Positions 40,916-49,605 of a stretch of DNA of 64,000 nt are shown piece after piece. This stretch comes from Mycolicibacterium rhodesiae NBB3 (GTDB lineage Bacteria; Actinomycetota; Actinomycetes; Mycobacteriales; Mycobacteriaceae). The stretch covers positions 4,588,001 through 4,652,000 of the forward strand of contig NC_016604.1 in NCBI RefSeq assembly GCF_000230895.2. Reading direction: 5' to 3'. The stretch's first letter is position 1, and every line of letters starts with the position of its first letter. A model generated the notes under the pieces. That model worked only from the letters and a program-made list of their open reading frames with translations. It was not told the DNA's origin and ran no database searches. The position numbers were made by a program, and so were the translations under genes.

Positions 40916-43066
40916 ATGGCTTTCGCGACTGAACACCCCGTGCTGGCGCACTCGGAGTACCGGCCTGTCGACGCCATCGTGCGTACCGGCGGCCGGTTCG
41001 AGGTGGTCAGCGAGCACCAGCCCGCGGGCGATCAGCCGACCGCGATCCAGGAGCTCGAGCGCCGGATCAGCGCAGGGGAGCGCGACGTCGTGCTGCTCGG
41101 CGCCACAGGTACCGGTAAGTCGGCCACCACGGCATGGCTGATCGAGCGCCTGCAGCGGCCGACGCTGGTGATGGCGCCGAACAAGACACTGGCCGCACAG
41201 CTCGCGAACGAGCTGCGGGAGATGTTGCCGCACAACGCTGTTGAGTACTTCGTGTCGTATTACGACTACTACCAGCCTGAGGCATACATCGCGCAGACGG
41301 ACACCTATATCGAGAAGGACAGCTCGATCAACGACGACGTGGAGCGGCTGCGCCACTCGGCGACGTCGAGCCTGCTGTCGCGTCGCGATGTGGTCGTGGT
41401 CGCCTCGGTCTCGTGCATCTACGGTCTGGGCACACCGCAGTCCTACCTGGACCGGTCGGTGGAACTGCAGGTCGGCCAGGAGGTTCCGCGCGATGCGTTG
41501 TTGCGGCTACTGGTGGACGTGCAGTACACGCGAAATGACATGTCGTTCACCCGCGGCTCGTTCCGGGTCAGGGGCGACACGGTCGAGATCATCCCGTCGT
41601 ATGAGGAACTGGCGGTGCGCATCGAGTTCTTCGGCGACGAGATCGAGGCGCTGTACTACATGCACCCGCTGACCGGCGACGTGGTGCGCCAGGTCGACTC
41701 GCTGCGCGTCTTCCCGGCGACGCACTACGTCGCCGGCCCGGAGCGGATGGCGCACGCCATTTCGACCATCGAGCAGGAACTCGAGGAGCGGCTGGCCGAA
41801 CTGGAAGGCCAGGGCAAGCTTCTCGAGGCCCAGCGGCTGCGGATGAGAACGAACTACGACGTCGAGATGATGCGGCAGGTCGGGTTCTGCTCGGGCATCG
41901 AGAACTACTCGCGCCACATCGACGCGCGCCCGGCGGGTTCGGCACCGGCGACGCTGCTGGACTACTTTCCCGAGGACTTCCTGCTGGTCATCGACGAGTC
42001 GCACGTCACCGTGCCCCAGATCGGTGGCATGTACGAAGGCGATATGTCCCGCAAGCGCAACCTTGTCGACTTCGGCTTCCGGTTGCCGTCGGCGGTCGAC
42101 AACAGGCCGCTGACGTGGGAGGAGTTCGCGGACCGGATCGGTCAGACGGTGTACCTGTCGGCGACCCCCGGCCCGTACGAGCTCAGCCAGTCCGGTGGTG
42201 AGTTCGTCGAACAGGTGATCCGCCCGACCGGGCTCGTCGATCCCCAGGTGGTTCTGAAACCGACGAAGGGTCAGATCGACGATCTGATCGGCGAGATCCG
42301 CAAGCGCACCGAACGTGACGAGCGGGTGCTCGTCACCACGCTGACCAAAAAGATGGCCGAGGACCTCACCGACTATCTGCTCGAGATGGGCATCCGGGTG
42401 CGCTACCTGCATTCCGAGGTGGACACGCTGCGCCGCGTCGAGCTGTTGCGCCAGCTCCGGCTTGGTGACTACGACGTGCTCGTGGGTATCAACCTGTTGC
42501 GAGAGGGCCTCGACCTGCCGGAGGTGTCGTTGGTGTCGATCCTCGACGCCGACAAGGAGGGCTTCCTGCGGTCGACCCGCAGCCTGATCCAGACCATCGG
42601 CCGCGCCGCTCGCAACGTGTCGGGCGAGGTGCACATGTACGCCGACAAGATCACCGACTCGATGAAGGAAGCCATCGACGAAACGGATCGACGCCGGGCC
42701 AAGCAGATCGCGTACAACGAAGAACACGGCATCGACCCGAAACCGTTGCGCAAGAAGATCGCCGACATCCTCGACCAGGTGTATCGCGAGGCCGACGACG
42801 TCGAGGTCGGCGGCTCGGGCCGGAACGCATCGCGCGGCCGTCGCGCACAAGGGGAGCCGGGTCGTGCCGTCAGCGCCGGCATCATCGAGGGTCGCGACAC
42901 CACGAATATGCCGCGCGCCGAGCTGGCCGATCTGATCAGGGACCTGACCGAGCAGATGATGACCGCCGCACGCGATCTGCAGTTCGAGTTGGCAGCGCGA
43001 ATCCGCGACGAGATCCACGACCTCAAGAAGGAATTGCGCGGTATGGATGCGGCGGGTTTGAAGTAG
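40916..43066 (+). CDS. uvrB: Excinuclease ABC subunit B
   Basis: 716 residues from ATG 40916, which is placed where the promoter spacing predicts; a GTG at 40892 lies within the promoter and is rejected. UvrB is the damage-verifying helicase of nucleotide excision repair. Walker A GATGTGKSA, the beta-hairpin region with YYDYYQPEAYIAQTDTYIEK, the Walker B-type DESHV and the GINLLREGLDLPEV helicase motif are complete. The C-terminal UVR domain (FELAARIRDEIHDLKKEL) contacts UvrC. A clear T-run terminator follows. Confidence 0.97.
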   Translation: MAFATEHPVLAHSEYRPVDAIVRTGGRFEVVSEHQPAGDQPTAIQELERRISAGERDVVLLGATGTGKSATTAWLIERLQRPTLVMAPNKTLAAQLANELREMLPHNAVEYFVSYYDYYQPEAYIAQTDTYIEKDSSINDDVERLRHSATSSLLSRRDVVVVASVSCIYGLGTPQSYLDRSVELQVGQEVPRDALLRLLVDVQYTRNDMSFTRGSFRVRGDTVEIIPSYEELAVRIEFFGDEIEALYYMHPLTGDVVRQVDSLRVFPATHYVAGPERMAHAISTIEQELEERLAELEGQGKLLEAQRLRMRTNYDVEMMRQVGFCSGIENYSRHIDARPAGSAPATLLDYFPEDFLLVIDESHVTVPQIGGMYEGDMSRKRNLVDFGFRLPSAVDNRPLTWEEFADRIGQTVYLSATPGPYELSQSGGEFVEQVIRPTGLVDPQVVLKPTKGQIDDLIGEIRKRTERDERVLVTTLTKKMAEDLTDYLLEMGIRVRYLHSEVDTLRRVELLRQLRLGDYDVLVGINLLREGLDLPEVSLVSILDADKEGFLRSTRSLIQTIGRAARNVSGEVHMYADKITDSMKEAIDETDRRRAKQIAYNEEHGIDPKPLRKKIADILDQVYREADDVEVGGSGRNASRGRRAQGEPGRAVSAGIIEGRDTTNMPRAELADLIRDLTEQMMTAARDLQFELAARIRDEIHDLKKELRGMDAAGLK

Positions 43067-43098
43067 CTGCGGGGTTGGACGTATGCGGCGTGACCGCC

Positions 43099-43125
43099 AA
43101 TTAGCCGAGCTGGGCTAATTTTTTT
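43099..43125 (+). terminator. Intrinsic terminator after uvrB
   Basis: AATTAGCC and GGCTAATT form an 8-bp stem with a 6-nt loop, followed by seven T residues. It lies 32 nt after the uvrB stop. This is one of the few true T-run terminators in the window. Confidence 0.85.
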
Positions 43126-43275
43126 GCTGCCGCGTGGGCTCTGTGCGGGATTTGAGCTCTTAAGTGTGTAGTCTGACGCAAGCGAAAATTACTCTTCGAT
43201 CTGCTGGCTGTGCCTTTCGGCGATCGGATGTTATGCCTCGCGCGCATTATCCGAAACAGCAGCGAGGAGTTCGCC

Positions 43276-45606
43276 GTGTTCACTCTTGCCCGTTCAGCCG
43301 TGGTCACCGGCATTGCGCTAACCGGTGCCTGCTTTTGGCTGGCCCAGCAATCTGACACCCGGTTTGAGTCCCCTCCTGCAGTTGCCTCGCCGAATGTCTA
43401 TCTGGTCGATTTTTCGACGCCGATCGCCGATTGCGCTGTCGTTGGTTGCCCGGCCCCAGGACTCGGGGGCGCCGCTGTCAGTTCCTCGGCAGGGCTCACG
43501 ATGTCCGGTGACTTGCTCGGCGCGTTCCTGGCGGTGTTCATCAGCAACGGCACGGCCGAACGTCCCAATGCCGGACTGTTCTTCGGCAACGGGTGGAGCG
43601 CTGGCGCCGACTGCGTGGGCACCGCGTGCAACGGCGGCAACGGCGGATTTTTCATGGGCAATGGCGGTGCGGGGGCCAATGGCGGTCGCGGAGGCAACGC
43701 GGGACTCTTCGGCAATGGCGGCGACGGCGGCAACGCGACGGCTGCGGGGAGCGCCGGTGGCGCCGGCGGCAACGGCGGCCTGCTTATCGGCAACGGCGGT
43801 GCCGGTGGTGATGGCGCCTTCGGGACAGCCGGTAGCGCCGGCGGCCCGGGGGTGAAGGGGGACGACGGGGGTGCAGGCGGCGCTGGCGGTAATGGCGGCT
43901 CCGGCGGGCTGTTTGTCGGCTCGGGTGGGCAGGGAGGCTCTGGCGGAATGGGCGGCCAGGGGGGCGCGGGCGGATCCGGTGCTGATGCCTTAGCGGCGAC
44001 CGATCCAGGTGCGGATGGCGATGACGGTGAGGGCGGCGGTGACGGCGGGGCCGGTGGTGTGGGCGGCAACGCCGGTGCCGGTGGTGCTTCCGGTTGGTTC
44101 GGAACCGCAGGTTCGGCCGGGGCCAACGGTGACGGCGGTGCGGGCGGGAACGGCGCCGCGGGCGGAAACGGCGGCGATGGCGCCGACGGCGCCGACGGCG
44201 CCAACGGGCCGGCCGGCACGGGTTTCGGCGGTCACGGGACCAATGGCGGAAACGGTCAAGCCGGCGGTGATGGCGGTGACGGTGGAAGTGGCGGGGCAGC
44301 AGGCGGTGGTGGTGCGGCCGGGTCCGGTGGCACCGGTGGTCTGACTGGCATCAGCGGAAACGCTGGCACCATGGGTGACGGAGGCGACGGCGGTGACGGC
44401 GGTAAAGGCGGCGTTGGGGGCGACGGTATGGCCGGCGGTGATGCATCGGCGGCGACGACTCCGGGAGCCCGTGGCGATAACGGTCAGGCCGGCGGTAACG
44501 GCGGAGCCGGTGGTGTGGGCGGCAACGCCGGCGCCGGTGGTGCCTCGGATCAGTTCGGAATCGCGGGGACGGCCGGGGTGAACGGTGACGGCGGTGCGGG
44601 TGGAAACGGCGCCGCGGGCGGTGACGGCGGCGATGGCGCCGACGGCGCCGACGGCGCCAACGGGCCGGCCGCCACGGCTGCCGGCGGTCACGGCACCAAT
44701 GGTGGAAACGGCGTAGACGGCGGCGACGGCGGCGACGGCGGAAGCGGCGGCTTGGCCGGCAGCGGTGGTGCGGCCGGATCCGGTGGCACCGGTGGTGTGA
44801 CTGGCCTTGGCGGCCAAGCCGGCGCCACCGGCGACGGTGGCGACGGCGGCGACGGCGGCGACGGCGGCCACGGCGGTGACGGCGCCGACGGCGCGGATGT
44901 CACTAGAGGTACCGGCGGTTCTGGAGGCGATGGCGGCGACGTCGGAACCGGCGGTCACGGCGGCGCAGGCGGGGCGGGAACGAACCCTGGAACTCCAGGC
45001 GGCGGCGGCAGTAATGGCACGGTCGCGGGCGACGGCGGCGACGGCGGCGACGCCTCCGTCGTCGTCGGGTTTGCCACTGGCGGTCGCGGCGGCAACGGCG
45101 GTCACAATCCGAACGGCACCGGCGGCGCCGGGGGTGACGGCGGCAATGCCACCGCGACCGACACCGGATATGCCGATGGCGGCAGCGGCGGTACCGGCGG
45201 CTCCAGCGTGACGGGCGACGGCGGCCGAGGTGGCAATGCGGGTAGCGGGACGATCAGCGGCGCTGACGCGATAGGACATACGACCGGAGGTGTCGGCGGT
45301 GCCGGCGGCTCGACCGACAGCGGCACTGGTGGCAGAGGCGGCGATGGCGGCAACGCCGGCGCGTCGAACGGTGGCTACAGCGGAAACACCTACGCCGGTA
45401 GCGGAGGCGCAGGCGGCGCCAGCCAGAGCGGCGCCGGTGGGACTGGCGGCAATGGTGGCGACGCCGGAGCGTCGACCGGTGGCAGCACCAACGTGAACAG
45501 AACCCAGGGCGGTAATGGCGGCACCGGCGGCGCCAGCCAGAGCGGCGCCGGCGGGGCGGGCGGTGCCGGCGGCAGCCCGGGCGGAGCGGCCGGAAGCCCC
45601 GGCTGA
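43276..45606 (+). CDS. PGRS-like glycine-rich exported protein without a PE domain
   Basis: 776 residues from GTG 43276, with GAGGAG upstream; earlier in-frame starts (43210, 43228) lack a ribosome site. The N-terminus FTLARSAVVTGIALTGACFW is a signal peptide or anchor. A unique segment of about 80 residues includes DCAVVGCPAP. From residue ~110 the chain is Gly-Gly-X repeats (GGNGG, GGAGG, GADGADG) like the PGRS part of PE_PGRS proteins, but no PE domain precedes it. Such repeats may bind calcium and lie on the cell surface. A unit of 152 residues is duplicated inside it. M. tuberculosis has no gene at this place between uvrB and Rv1634. Confidence 0.85.
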   Translation: MFTLARSAVVTGIALTGACFWLAQQSDTRFESPPAVASPNVYLVDFSTPIADCAVVGCPAPGLGGAAVSSSAGLTMSGDLLGAFLAVFISNGTAERPNAGLFFGNGWSAGADCVGTACNGGNGGFFMGNGGAGANGGRGGNAGLFGNGGDGGNATAAGSAGGAGGNGGLLIGNGGAGGDGAFGTAGSAGGPGVKGDDGGAGGAGGNGGSGGLFVGSGGQGGSGGMGGQGGAGGSGADALAATDPGADGDDGEGGGDGGAGGVGGNAGAGGASGWFGTAGSAGANGDGGAGGNGAAGGNGGDGADGADGANGPAGTGFGGHGTNGGNGQAGGDGGDGGSGGAAGGGGAAGSGGTGGLTGISGNAGTMGDGGDGGDGGKGGVGGDGMAGGDASAATTPGARGDNGQAGGNGGAGGVGGNAGAGGASDQFGIAGTAGVNGDGGAGGNGAAGGDGGDGADGADGANGPAATAAGGHGTNGGNGVDGGDGGDGGSGGLAGSGGAAGSGGTGGVTGLGGQAGATGDGGDGGDGGDGGHGGDGADGADVTRGTGGSGGDGGDVGTGGHGGAGGAGTNPGTPGGGGSNGTVAGDGGDGGDASVVVGFATGGRGGNGGHNPNGTGGAGGDGGNATATDTGYADGGSGGTGGSSVTGDGGRGGNAGSGTISGADAIGHTTGGVGGAGGSTDSGTGGRGGDGGNAGASNGGYSGNTYAGSGGAGGASQSGAGGTGGNGGDAGASTGGSTNVNRTQGGNGGTGGASQSGAGGAGGAGGSPGGAAGSPG
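44053..44800 (+). repeat. Duplicated 456-bp unit in the PGRS-like gene
   Basis: The block starting GGVGGNAGAGGAS at nt 44053 recurs 456 nt later at 44509 with the same order of submotifs: NGDGGAGGNGAAGG, DGADGADGANGPA, GGHGTNGGNG and GGAAGSGGTGG. Differences are scattered, so the copying is not very recent. Confidence 0.75.
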
Positions 45607-45675
45607 TCTGCACCACGGGGCCGCGATGGTGCGCGTGCGAAATAACTTGACCTCAAGCGCTGTTGAGCTCTTAGC

Positions 45676-47100
45676 GTGAGCGGCGTGACCGTTACCGCAA
45701 AGACTGCCTCCGGCGGTTGGCGTGAGTTGTTGGGCCCGAAATTCCTCGGGGCCTCGACGGTGTTGGCCGGCGGCGTTGCGCTGTACGCCACCAACGAGTT
45801 CCTGACCATCAGCCTGCTGCCGAGCACGGTCGCCGACATCGGAGGCCAGCGGCTCTACGTCTGGGTCACGACGGTATACCTCGTCGCGTCGGTGGTGGCG
45901 GCGACCACCGTCAGCTCCGTGCTGGCGCGGGTGGGGCCCCGGTGGGCGTACTTATGGGGCCTTGCTGTGTTCGCGCTGGGCAGCCTGTTGTGCTCACTGG
46001 CGCCGACCATGGAGCTGCTGCTGGTCGGCCGTGTCGTCCAGGGCTCGGCGGGCGGACTACTCGCAGGGCTTGGCTATGCGGTGATCAATTCGACGCTGCC
46101 CCCGTCTTTGTGGACCAAGGCGTCGGCCCTCGTTTCGGCGATGTGGGGCGTCGGGACCTTGATCGGTCCCGCGGCCGGCGGCCTGTTCGCGCAATACGGC
46201 TCCTGGCGTTGGGCATTCGGCGTGCTGGTTGTGTTGTCGGTGGCCATCTCGGTGCTCGTACCGTTCGCATTGCCCGCTCGGACCGGCGTTCCTCCTGCAC
46301 GTGACCCGATTCCGGTGTGGTCACTGCTGCTGCTCGGTACGGCGGCGTTGTCAATCAGCGTCGCAGGTGTCCCGCGCAACATGGCGTGGACCGTCGCTCT
46401 AGTGGCCTTGGGCGCAGGTCTGGTCGGCGTGTTCCTGGTCGTCGATCGCCGTACGAGCGCGGCGGTGCTGCCGCCCACGGCTTTCCGGCCCGGCCCGCTG
46501 AAGTGGATCTATCTCACCCTCGGCATGCTGATGGCCGCGACGATGGTCGATCTATATGTGCCGTTCTTCGGCCAGCGGCTGGCGCATCTGGCACCCGTGG
46601 CGGCGGGCTTCCTCGGGGTGGCGCTGGCGGTCGGGTGGACGATGAGCGAGATCGTCAGCGCATCGGTGTCCAGAACGAAGACGGTCGTCCGCATCGTGGC
46701 CGTCGCGCCACTGGTGATGGCCGTGGGCCTGGCGCTGGCGGCGGCGAGTCAGTTCGAGGACGCTTCAGGCTGGCTGATCGCGGTGTGGGTGGCCGCGCTG
46801 ACGCTGGCGGGCGTTGGGGTTGGCATGGCGTGGCCACACCTGTCGGCGTGGGCGATGGGCTCGGTCGACGATTCGAGCGAGGGTGGCCGTGCGGCGGCGG
46901 CGATCAACACGGTGCAGCTGATCTTCGGGGCTTTCGGAGCCGGACTGGCGGGCATCGTGGTCAACGCCACCGATCGTGGGGATGCGACAGCGGCGAGGTG
47001 GATGTTCGCAACGTTCGCAGTGCTGGCCGTCGTCGGTGTCGTCGCGTCGATGAGAAGTGGTAGCGGCGTCACAGGACGGGCAGCAACCGCCGCAGAATAG
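45676..47100 (+). CDS. MFS drug-efflux-type transporter (Rv1634-like)
   Basis: 474 residues from GTG 45676, with about 14 hydrophobic helices. Major facilitator superfamily, DHA2-like: the segment GRVVQGSAGGLLAGLGYAVI in helix 4 resembles the motif C region of drug antiporters, and WGVGTLIGPAAGGLFAQYG is the motif of helix 5. The substrate cannot be read. The place after uvrB matches Rv1634, a reported drug efflux pump. The gene overlaps the convergent mtnN by 32 nt. Confidence 0.9.
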   Translation: MSGVTVTAKTASGGWRELLGPKFLGASTVLAGGVALYATNEFLTISLLPSTVADIGGQRLYVWVTTVYLVASVVAATTVSSVLARVGPRWAYLWGLAVFALGSLLCSLAPTMELLLVGRVVQGSAGGLLAGLGYAVINSTLPPSLWTKASALVSAMWGVGTLIGPAAGGLFAQYGSWRWAFGVLVVLSVAISVLVPFALPARTGVPPARDPIPVWSLLLLGTAALSISVAGVPRNMAWTVALVALGAGLVGVFLVVDRRTSAAVLPPTAFRPGPLKWIYLTLGMLMAATMVDLYVPFFGQRLAHLAPVAAGFLGVALAVGWTMSEIVSASVSRTKTVVRIVAVAPLVMAVGLALAAASQFEDASGWLIAVWVAALTLAGVGVGMAWPHLSAWAMGSVDDSSEGGRAAAAINTVQLIFGAFGAGLAGIVVNATDRGDATAARWMFATFAVLAVVGVVASMRSGSGVTGRAATAAE

Positions 47101-47785
47101 TGGCCGACGTCGCCGATGCCTGCTCGACGAATGCGGTGAAGTCGAACAGCGCGTTTCCGCCGGCGAGGTCGGACAGAGCGCGGACGACCAGCCAGGGAAT
47201 GTTGAACGCTTCACAGACCTGTGCGACCGCGCCGCCCTCCATCTCGATCGCCTGACCGCCCAGCTCGGCGAGCAACCAGGCCCTGGTGCTGTCGCAGTTC
47301 AGATACTGATCGCCGGTGAGAACGGTGCCGTAGACGACGTGGCCAGGGACTTCGAAGCCGTCGAGCCGTTCTCGCACCCTGGTGAGCAGTCCTGGATCGA
47401 CGGGATAACCGAGTCGATCGGTTTCGTTGATGATCGGCGCGTGGCCCGGTTGATACGTCCGGATCTTCTCGTTCTCGAGGACACCGGCGTCGTGCTGGAT
47501 GATGCGGTCGGCCACGACGACGTCACCGATCGACAGCTCCGGGTCGAGCCCTCCTGCCACACCGGAGAAAACGATTGTGCGGCAACCGAACCGGTCGGCC
47601 AACAGGGTCGTGACGATCGCGGCGTTGACCTTTCCCATCCCGGAGCCCGCCAACACGACGTCGTACCCGTCCAGCACACCGGTGACGAATCGCGCGTGTG
47701 CCCTCGCTTCGGAGTGGGCTTCCACCAGATCGCTACGCAGCGCCTCGAGTTCCTGCGGGATGGCGCAGATGAGTCCGATGGTCAT
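47069..47785 (-). CDS. mtnN: 5'-methylthioadenosine/S-adenosylhomocysteine nucleosidase family protein
   Basis: 238 residues from ATG 47785, whose A is shared with the mgtC stop (TGATG). The nucleosidase hydrolyses MTA and SAH to adenine and the thioribose or ribose part. Family motifs are present: AIPQELEAL at the N-terminus with the catalytic Glu, FSGVAGGLDPELSIGDVVVA, EMEGGAVAQVC for ribose binding and RALSDLAGG with the catalytic Asp. Normal length for the family. It is coupled to mgtC, an odd partner. Confidence 0.9.
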   Translation of the reverse strand: MTIGLICAIPQELEALRSDLVEAHSEARAHARFVTGVLDGYDVVLAGSGMGKVNAAIVTTLLADRFGCRTIVFSGVAGGLDPELSIGDVVVADRIIQHDAGVLENEKIRTYQPGHAPIINETDRLGYPVDPGLLTRVRERLDGFEVPGHVVYGTVLTGDQYLNCDSTRAWLLAELGGQAIEMEGGAVAQVCEAFNIPWLVVRALSDLAGGNALFDFTAFVEQASATSATILRRLLPVL

Positions 47786-48516
47786 CAGTCGGGGTCGTCG
47801 TCGTACTGGTGGATTCCGAGGACACCGTCGATCCCGGCCAGCACCATCGGCGCGTTCACGATCCCTCTGCCCGACAGCGTCATCAACACCCCCGCGTGTC
47901 CCGCCGCAGCCGTGAGTTCCGCGGTGTCGGCCGCGAGGTCGGTGAGCTGCCATTGCCGTCGCTCGCACGCCTGCAGCAGGCGACTCATCACGCCCTTGCC
48001 CTCCTCATAGCTGACGTGCATGGTCACCGACCCGCTCAGCCGGGAGGTGAGCCAGCGCGCGAGGGGTAGGAAGCCCACGACGACAAGGAAGTGCATCGCC
48101 GTCACCGTGACGGCAAGCAGTAGTAGACCGGAGCCTGCCGCCATACCGATGGCCGCTGACTCCCAGACTGCTGCCGCGGTGGTCAGTCCGTGTACCGAGC
48201 CGCGCCGAAAGATGATGATGCCGGCGCCGAGAAAGCCTATGCCCGAGACGATCTGGGCGGCGACACGGGACGGGTCGACCATGACGAGCCCGTCCTGCAG
48301 AACATCGCTGAAGCCGTACTTGCTGACCAGGAGGATCAACGCCGAGGCCGTGCCGACGATCGTCTGGGTGCGCACGCCCGCGCTCTTGCCCTGTAGTTCG
48401 CGTTCGAGGCCGATCAGGGCCGTGAGCCCGAAGGCCACGAACAATTCGGCGATCTGGCGGGTGCCTTGTCCGGGACCGCCGAAAAACGGTGGATCAGCGG
48501 CGAGCCAGACGTCCAT
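47785..48516 (-). CDS. mgtC: MgtC/SapB-family membrane protein
   Basis: 243 residues from ATG 48516. MgtC proteins support growth in low magnesium and, in pathogens, survival in macrophages. The membrane domain has about four to five helices with the hallmark ALIGLERELQGKSAGVRT and GIGFLGAGIIIFRRGSVHGL with TTAAAVWESAAIG. The C-terminal ~85 residues form an ACT-like soluble domain. It is near the length of M. tuberculosis Rv1811, but the context differs: it is coupled to mtnN and not to an ATPase. Confidence 0.92.
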   Translation of the reverse strand: MDVWLAADPPFFGGPGQGTRQIAELFVAFGLTALIGLERELQGKSAGVRTQTIVGTASALILLVSKYGFSDVLQDGLVMVDPSRVAAQIVSGIGFLGAGIIIFRRGSVHGLTTAAAVWESAAIGMAAGSGLLLLAVTVTAMHFLVVVGFLPLARWLTSRLSGSVTMHVSYEEGKGVMSRLLQACERRQWQLTDLAADTAELTAAAGHAGVLMTLSGRGIVNAPMVLAGIDGVLGIHQYDDDPD

Positions 48517-48633
48517 GCGAACAAATTAACCCCGAGGCGTGGTTGCGAACCCGTTCGGCGCGCCGTCCATTCGCCTCACGGCGATTGCAACGGTGGGCCA
48601 CCGACGGGCGCCGTGGCAAGGTCATTGCCTGAC

Positions 48634-48704
48634 GCGGGTGTGGCTGAGTGGTCAGGCACCGGCCTGCAAAGCCGTTTACGCGGGTTCGAATCCCGCCACT
48701 CGCT
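48634..48704 (+). tRNA. tRNA-Cys (GCA anticodon)
   Basis: 71 nt: acceptor GCGGGTG pairs with CACTCGC (one G-T wobble), anticodon loop CTGCAAA gives GCA, T arm GCGGG-TTCGAAT-CCCGC. The discriminator is T73, diagnostic of cysteine. CCA is not encoded. The first pair of the anticodon stem is a C-T mismatch. Confidence 0.93.
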
Positions 48705-48716
48705 CCGGTGGCCGCT

Positions 48717-48722
48717 TAGTAT
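48717..48722 (+). promoter_or_regulatory. -10 element for the SRPBCC gene
   Basis: TAGTAT ends 6 nt before the GTG at 48729. The transcript would be leaderless. The box lies just after the tRNA-Cys gene. Confidence 0.45.
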
Positions 48723-48728
48723 CTGGGC

Positions 48729-49160
48729 GTGGCCAAGCTGGAGTTGTCTCGTGATCTGTCGATGAGCCCCGAACACGCGTGGGAACACGTATCGGACCTG
48801 TCCTCGCTGGGGGACTGGCTCTCTATGCACGAGGGTTGGCGTAGCGAGCTGCCTTCGGAGCTCGAGGTGGGGACAGAGATCGTCGGTGTGGCTGGTGCGA
48901 AGGGGATGCGCAACCGCGTCAAGTGGACGATCCGCGAATACGATCCGCCGCGGCTGATCGGCATCACCGGACATGGCGTCGGCGGCACCAAGTACGCACT
49001 GAAGATGACGGTGAAGCCGACGAAACAGGGATGTTCGTTCACGATGAAGATGGAACTGGGTGGCGCTCCGCTGTTCGGGCCGATTGGGATGGCCGCGGTA
49101 CGGGCCGTCAAGGGCGACCTCGACAAGTCGATCCGGACGTTCGAAACACTGTACGGCTGA
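48729..49160 (+). CDS. SRPBCC-family protein (Rv0910 toxin-like)
   Basis: 143 residues from GTG 48729. The START/SRPBCC fold is shown by an N-terminal LSRDLSMSPEHAWEHVSDLS helix-strand and a C-terminal helix (GMAAVRAVKGDLDKSIRTFE). Members bind hydrophobic ligands. The closest type known to me is M. tuberculosis Rv0910, described as the toxin of an unusual Rv0909-Rv0910 pair. No small antitoxin gene flanks it here, so a stand-alone ligand-binding role is as likely. Confidence 0.85.
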   Translation: MAKLELSRDLSMSPEHAWEHVSDLSSLGDWLSMHEGWRSELPSELEVGTEIVGVAGAKGMRNRVKWTIREYDPPRLIGITGHGVGGTKYALKMTVKPTKQGCSFTMKMELGGAPLFGPIGMAAVRAVKGDLDKSIRTFETLYG

Positions 49161-49250
49161 TCGTTGCCGCAGAAATTTACCCTTGCGTCGGTCGCAAACG
49201 CCTTTATCCAATAGTGCTGCGGCAGAGCCTCGTTCAGCACACGTAGCAGC

Positions 49251-49282
49251 GCGGGCGGCCGCGGGCGGCCGTGGCGGCCGCC
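49251..49282. repeat. Tandem GC-rich 10-bp repeat with hairpin potential
   Basis: GCGGGCGGCC occurs twice in tandem, followed by GTGGCGGCCGCC. The ends can pair as GGCGGCCGC/GCGGCCGCC. It lies between the SRPBCC gene and the small secreted protein gene and may be a terminator of the former. Confidence 0.5.
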
Positions 49283-49323
49283 TCGATCTCGGGCTAAGAT
49301 TTACTTAGGTCGGATAGCTGATT

Positions 49324-49605
49324 GTGCAGAGGTTGATCGTGATATTGAAGAGAGTCGTCGCGACTGCGGCGTTTGTCGGCACGCTGGGATTCACGGCCAT
49401 CGGATTGTCTGGCGTGGCCAATGCCGAACAGGCGGTACCGAATTCACCAGGCGTGACGTGGAAGCTCGACAAACCGCACTGGAACGACAGGCACGACAAT
49501 GACCGCGGCTGGCGTGACGCCCGCTGGGACGGCCCCTATTACGGTGGTCCCTGCCTCTGGGTCCCACCGGCCGTGTCGGGGTGGGTGCCGCCGGCGGTCT
49601 GCTAG
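49324..49605 (+). CDS. Small secreted Trp/Pro-rich protein
   Basis: 93 residues from GTG 49324; a second GTG at 49336 would also keep the signal. The signal peptide (VATAAFVGTLGFTAIGLSGV) ends at ANA before EQAVP. The mature part of about 60 residues is rich in Trp, Asp, Pro and Tyr (HWNDRHDNDRGWRD, then PCLWVPPAVSGWVPPAVC), with two Cys. Small exported proteins of this type are common in mycobacteria; function unknown. Its stop shares CTAG with the convergent hydrolase gene. Confidence 0.8.
   Translation: MQRLIVILKRVVATAAFVGTLGFTAIGLSGVANAEQAVPNSPGVTWKLDKPHWNDRHDNDRGWRDARWDGPYYGGPCLWVPPAVSGWVPPAVC

Noticed and set aside
43398..45353. Proline- and serine-rich frames opposite the PGRS-like gene
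   Set aside because: They are the mirror of Gly-Gly-X codons and have no ribosome sites or domains.
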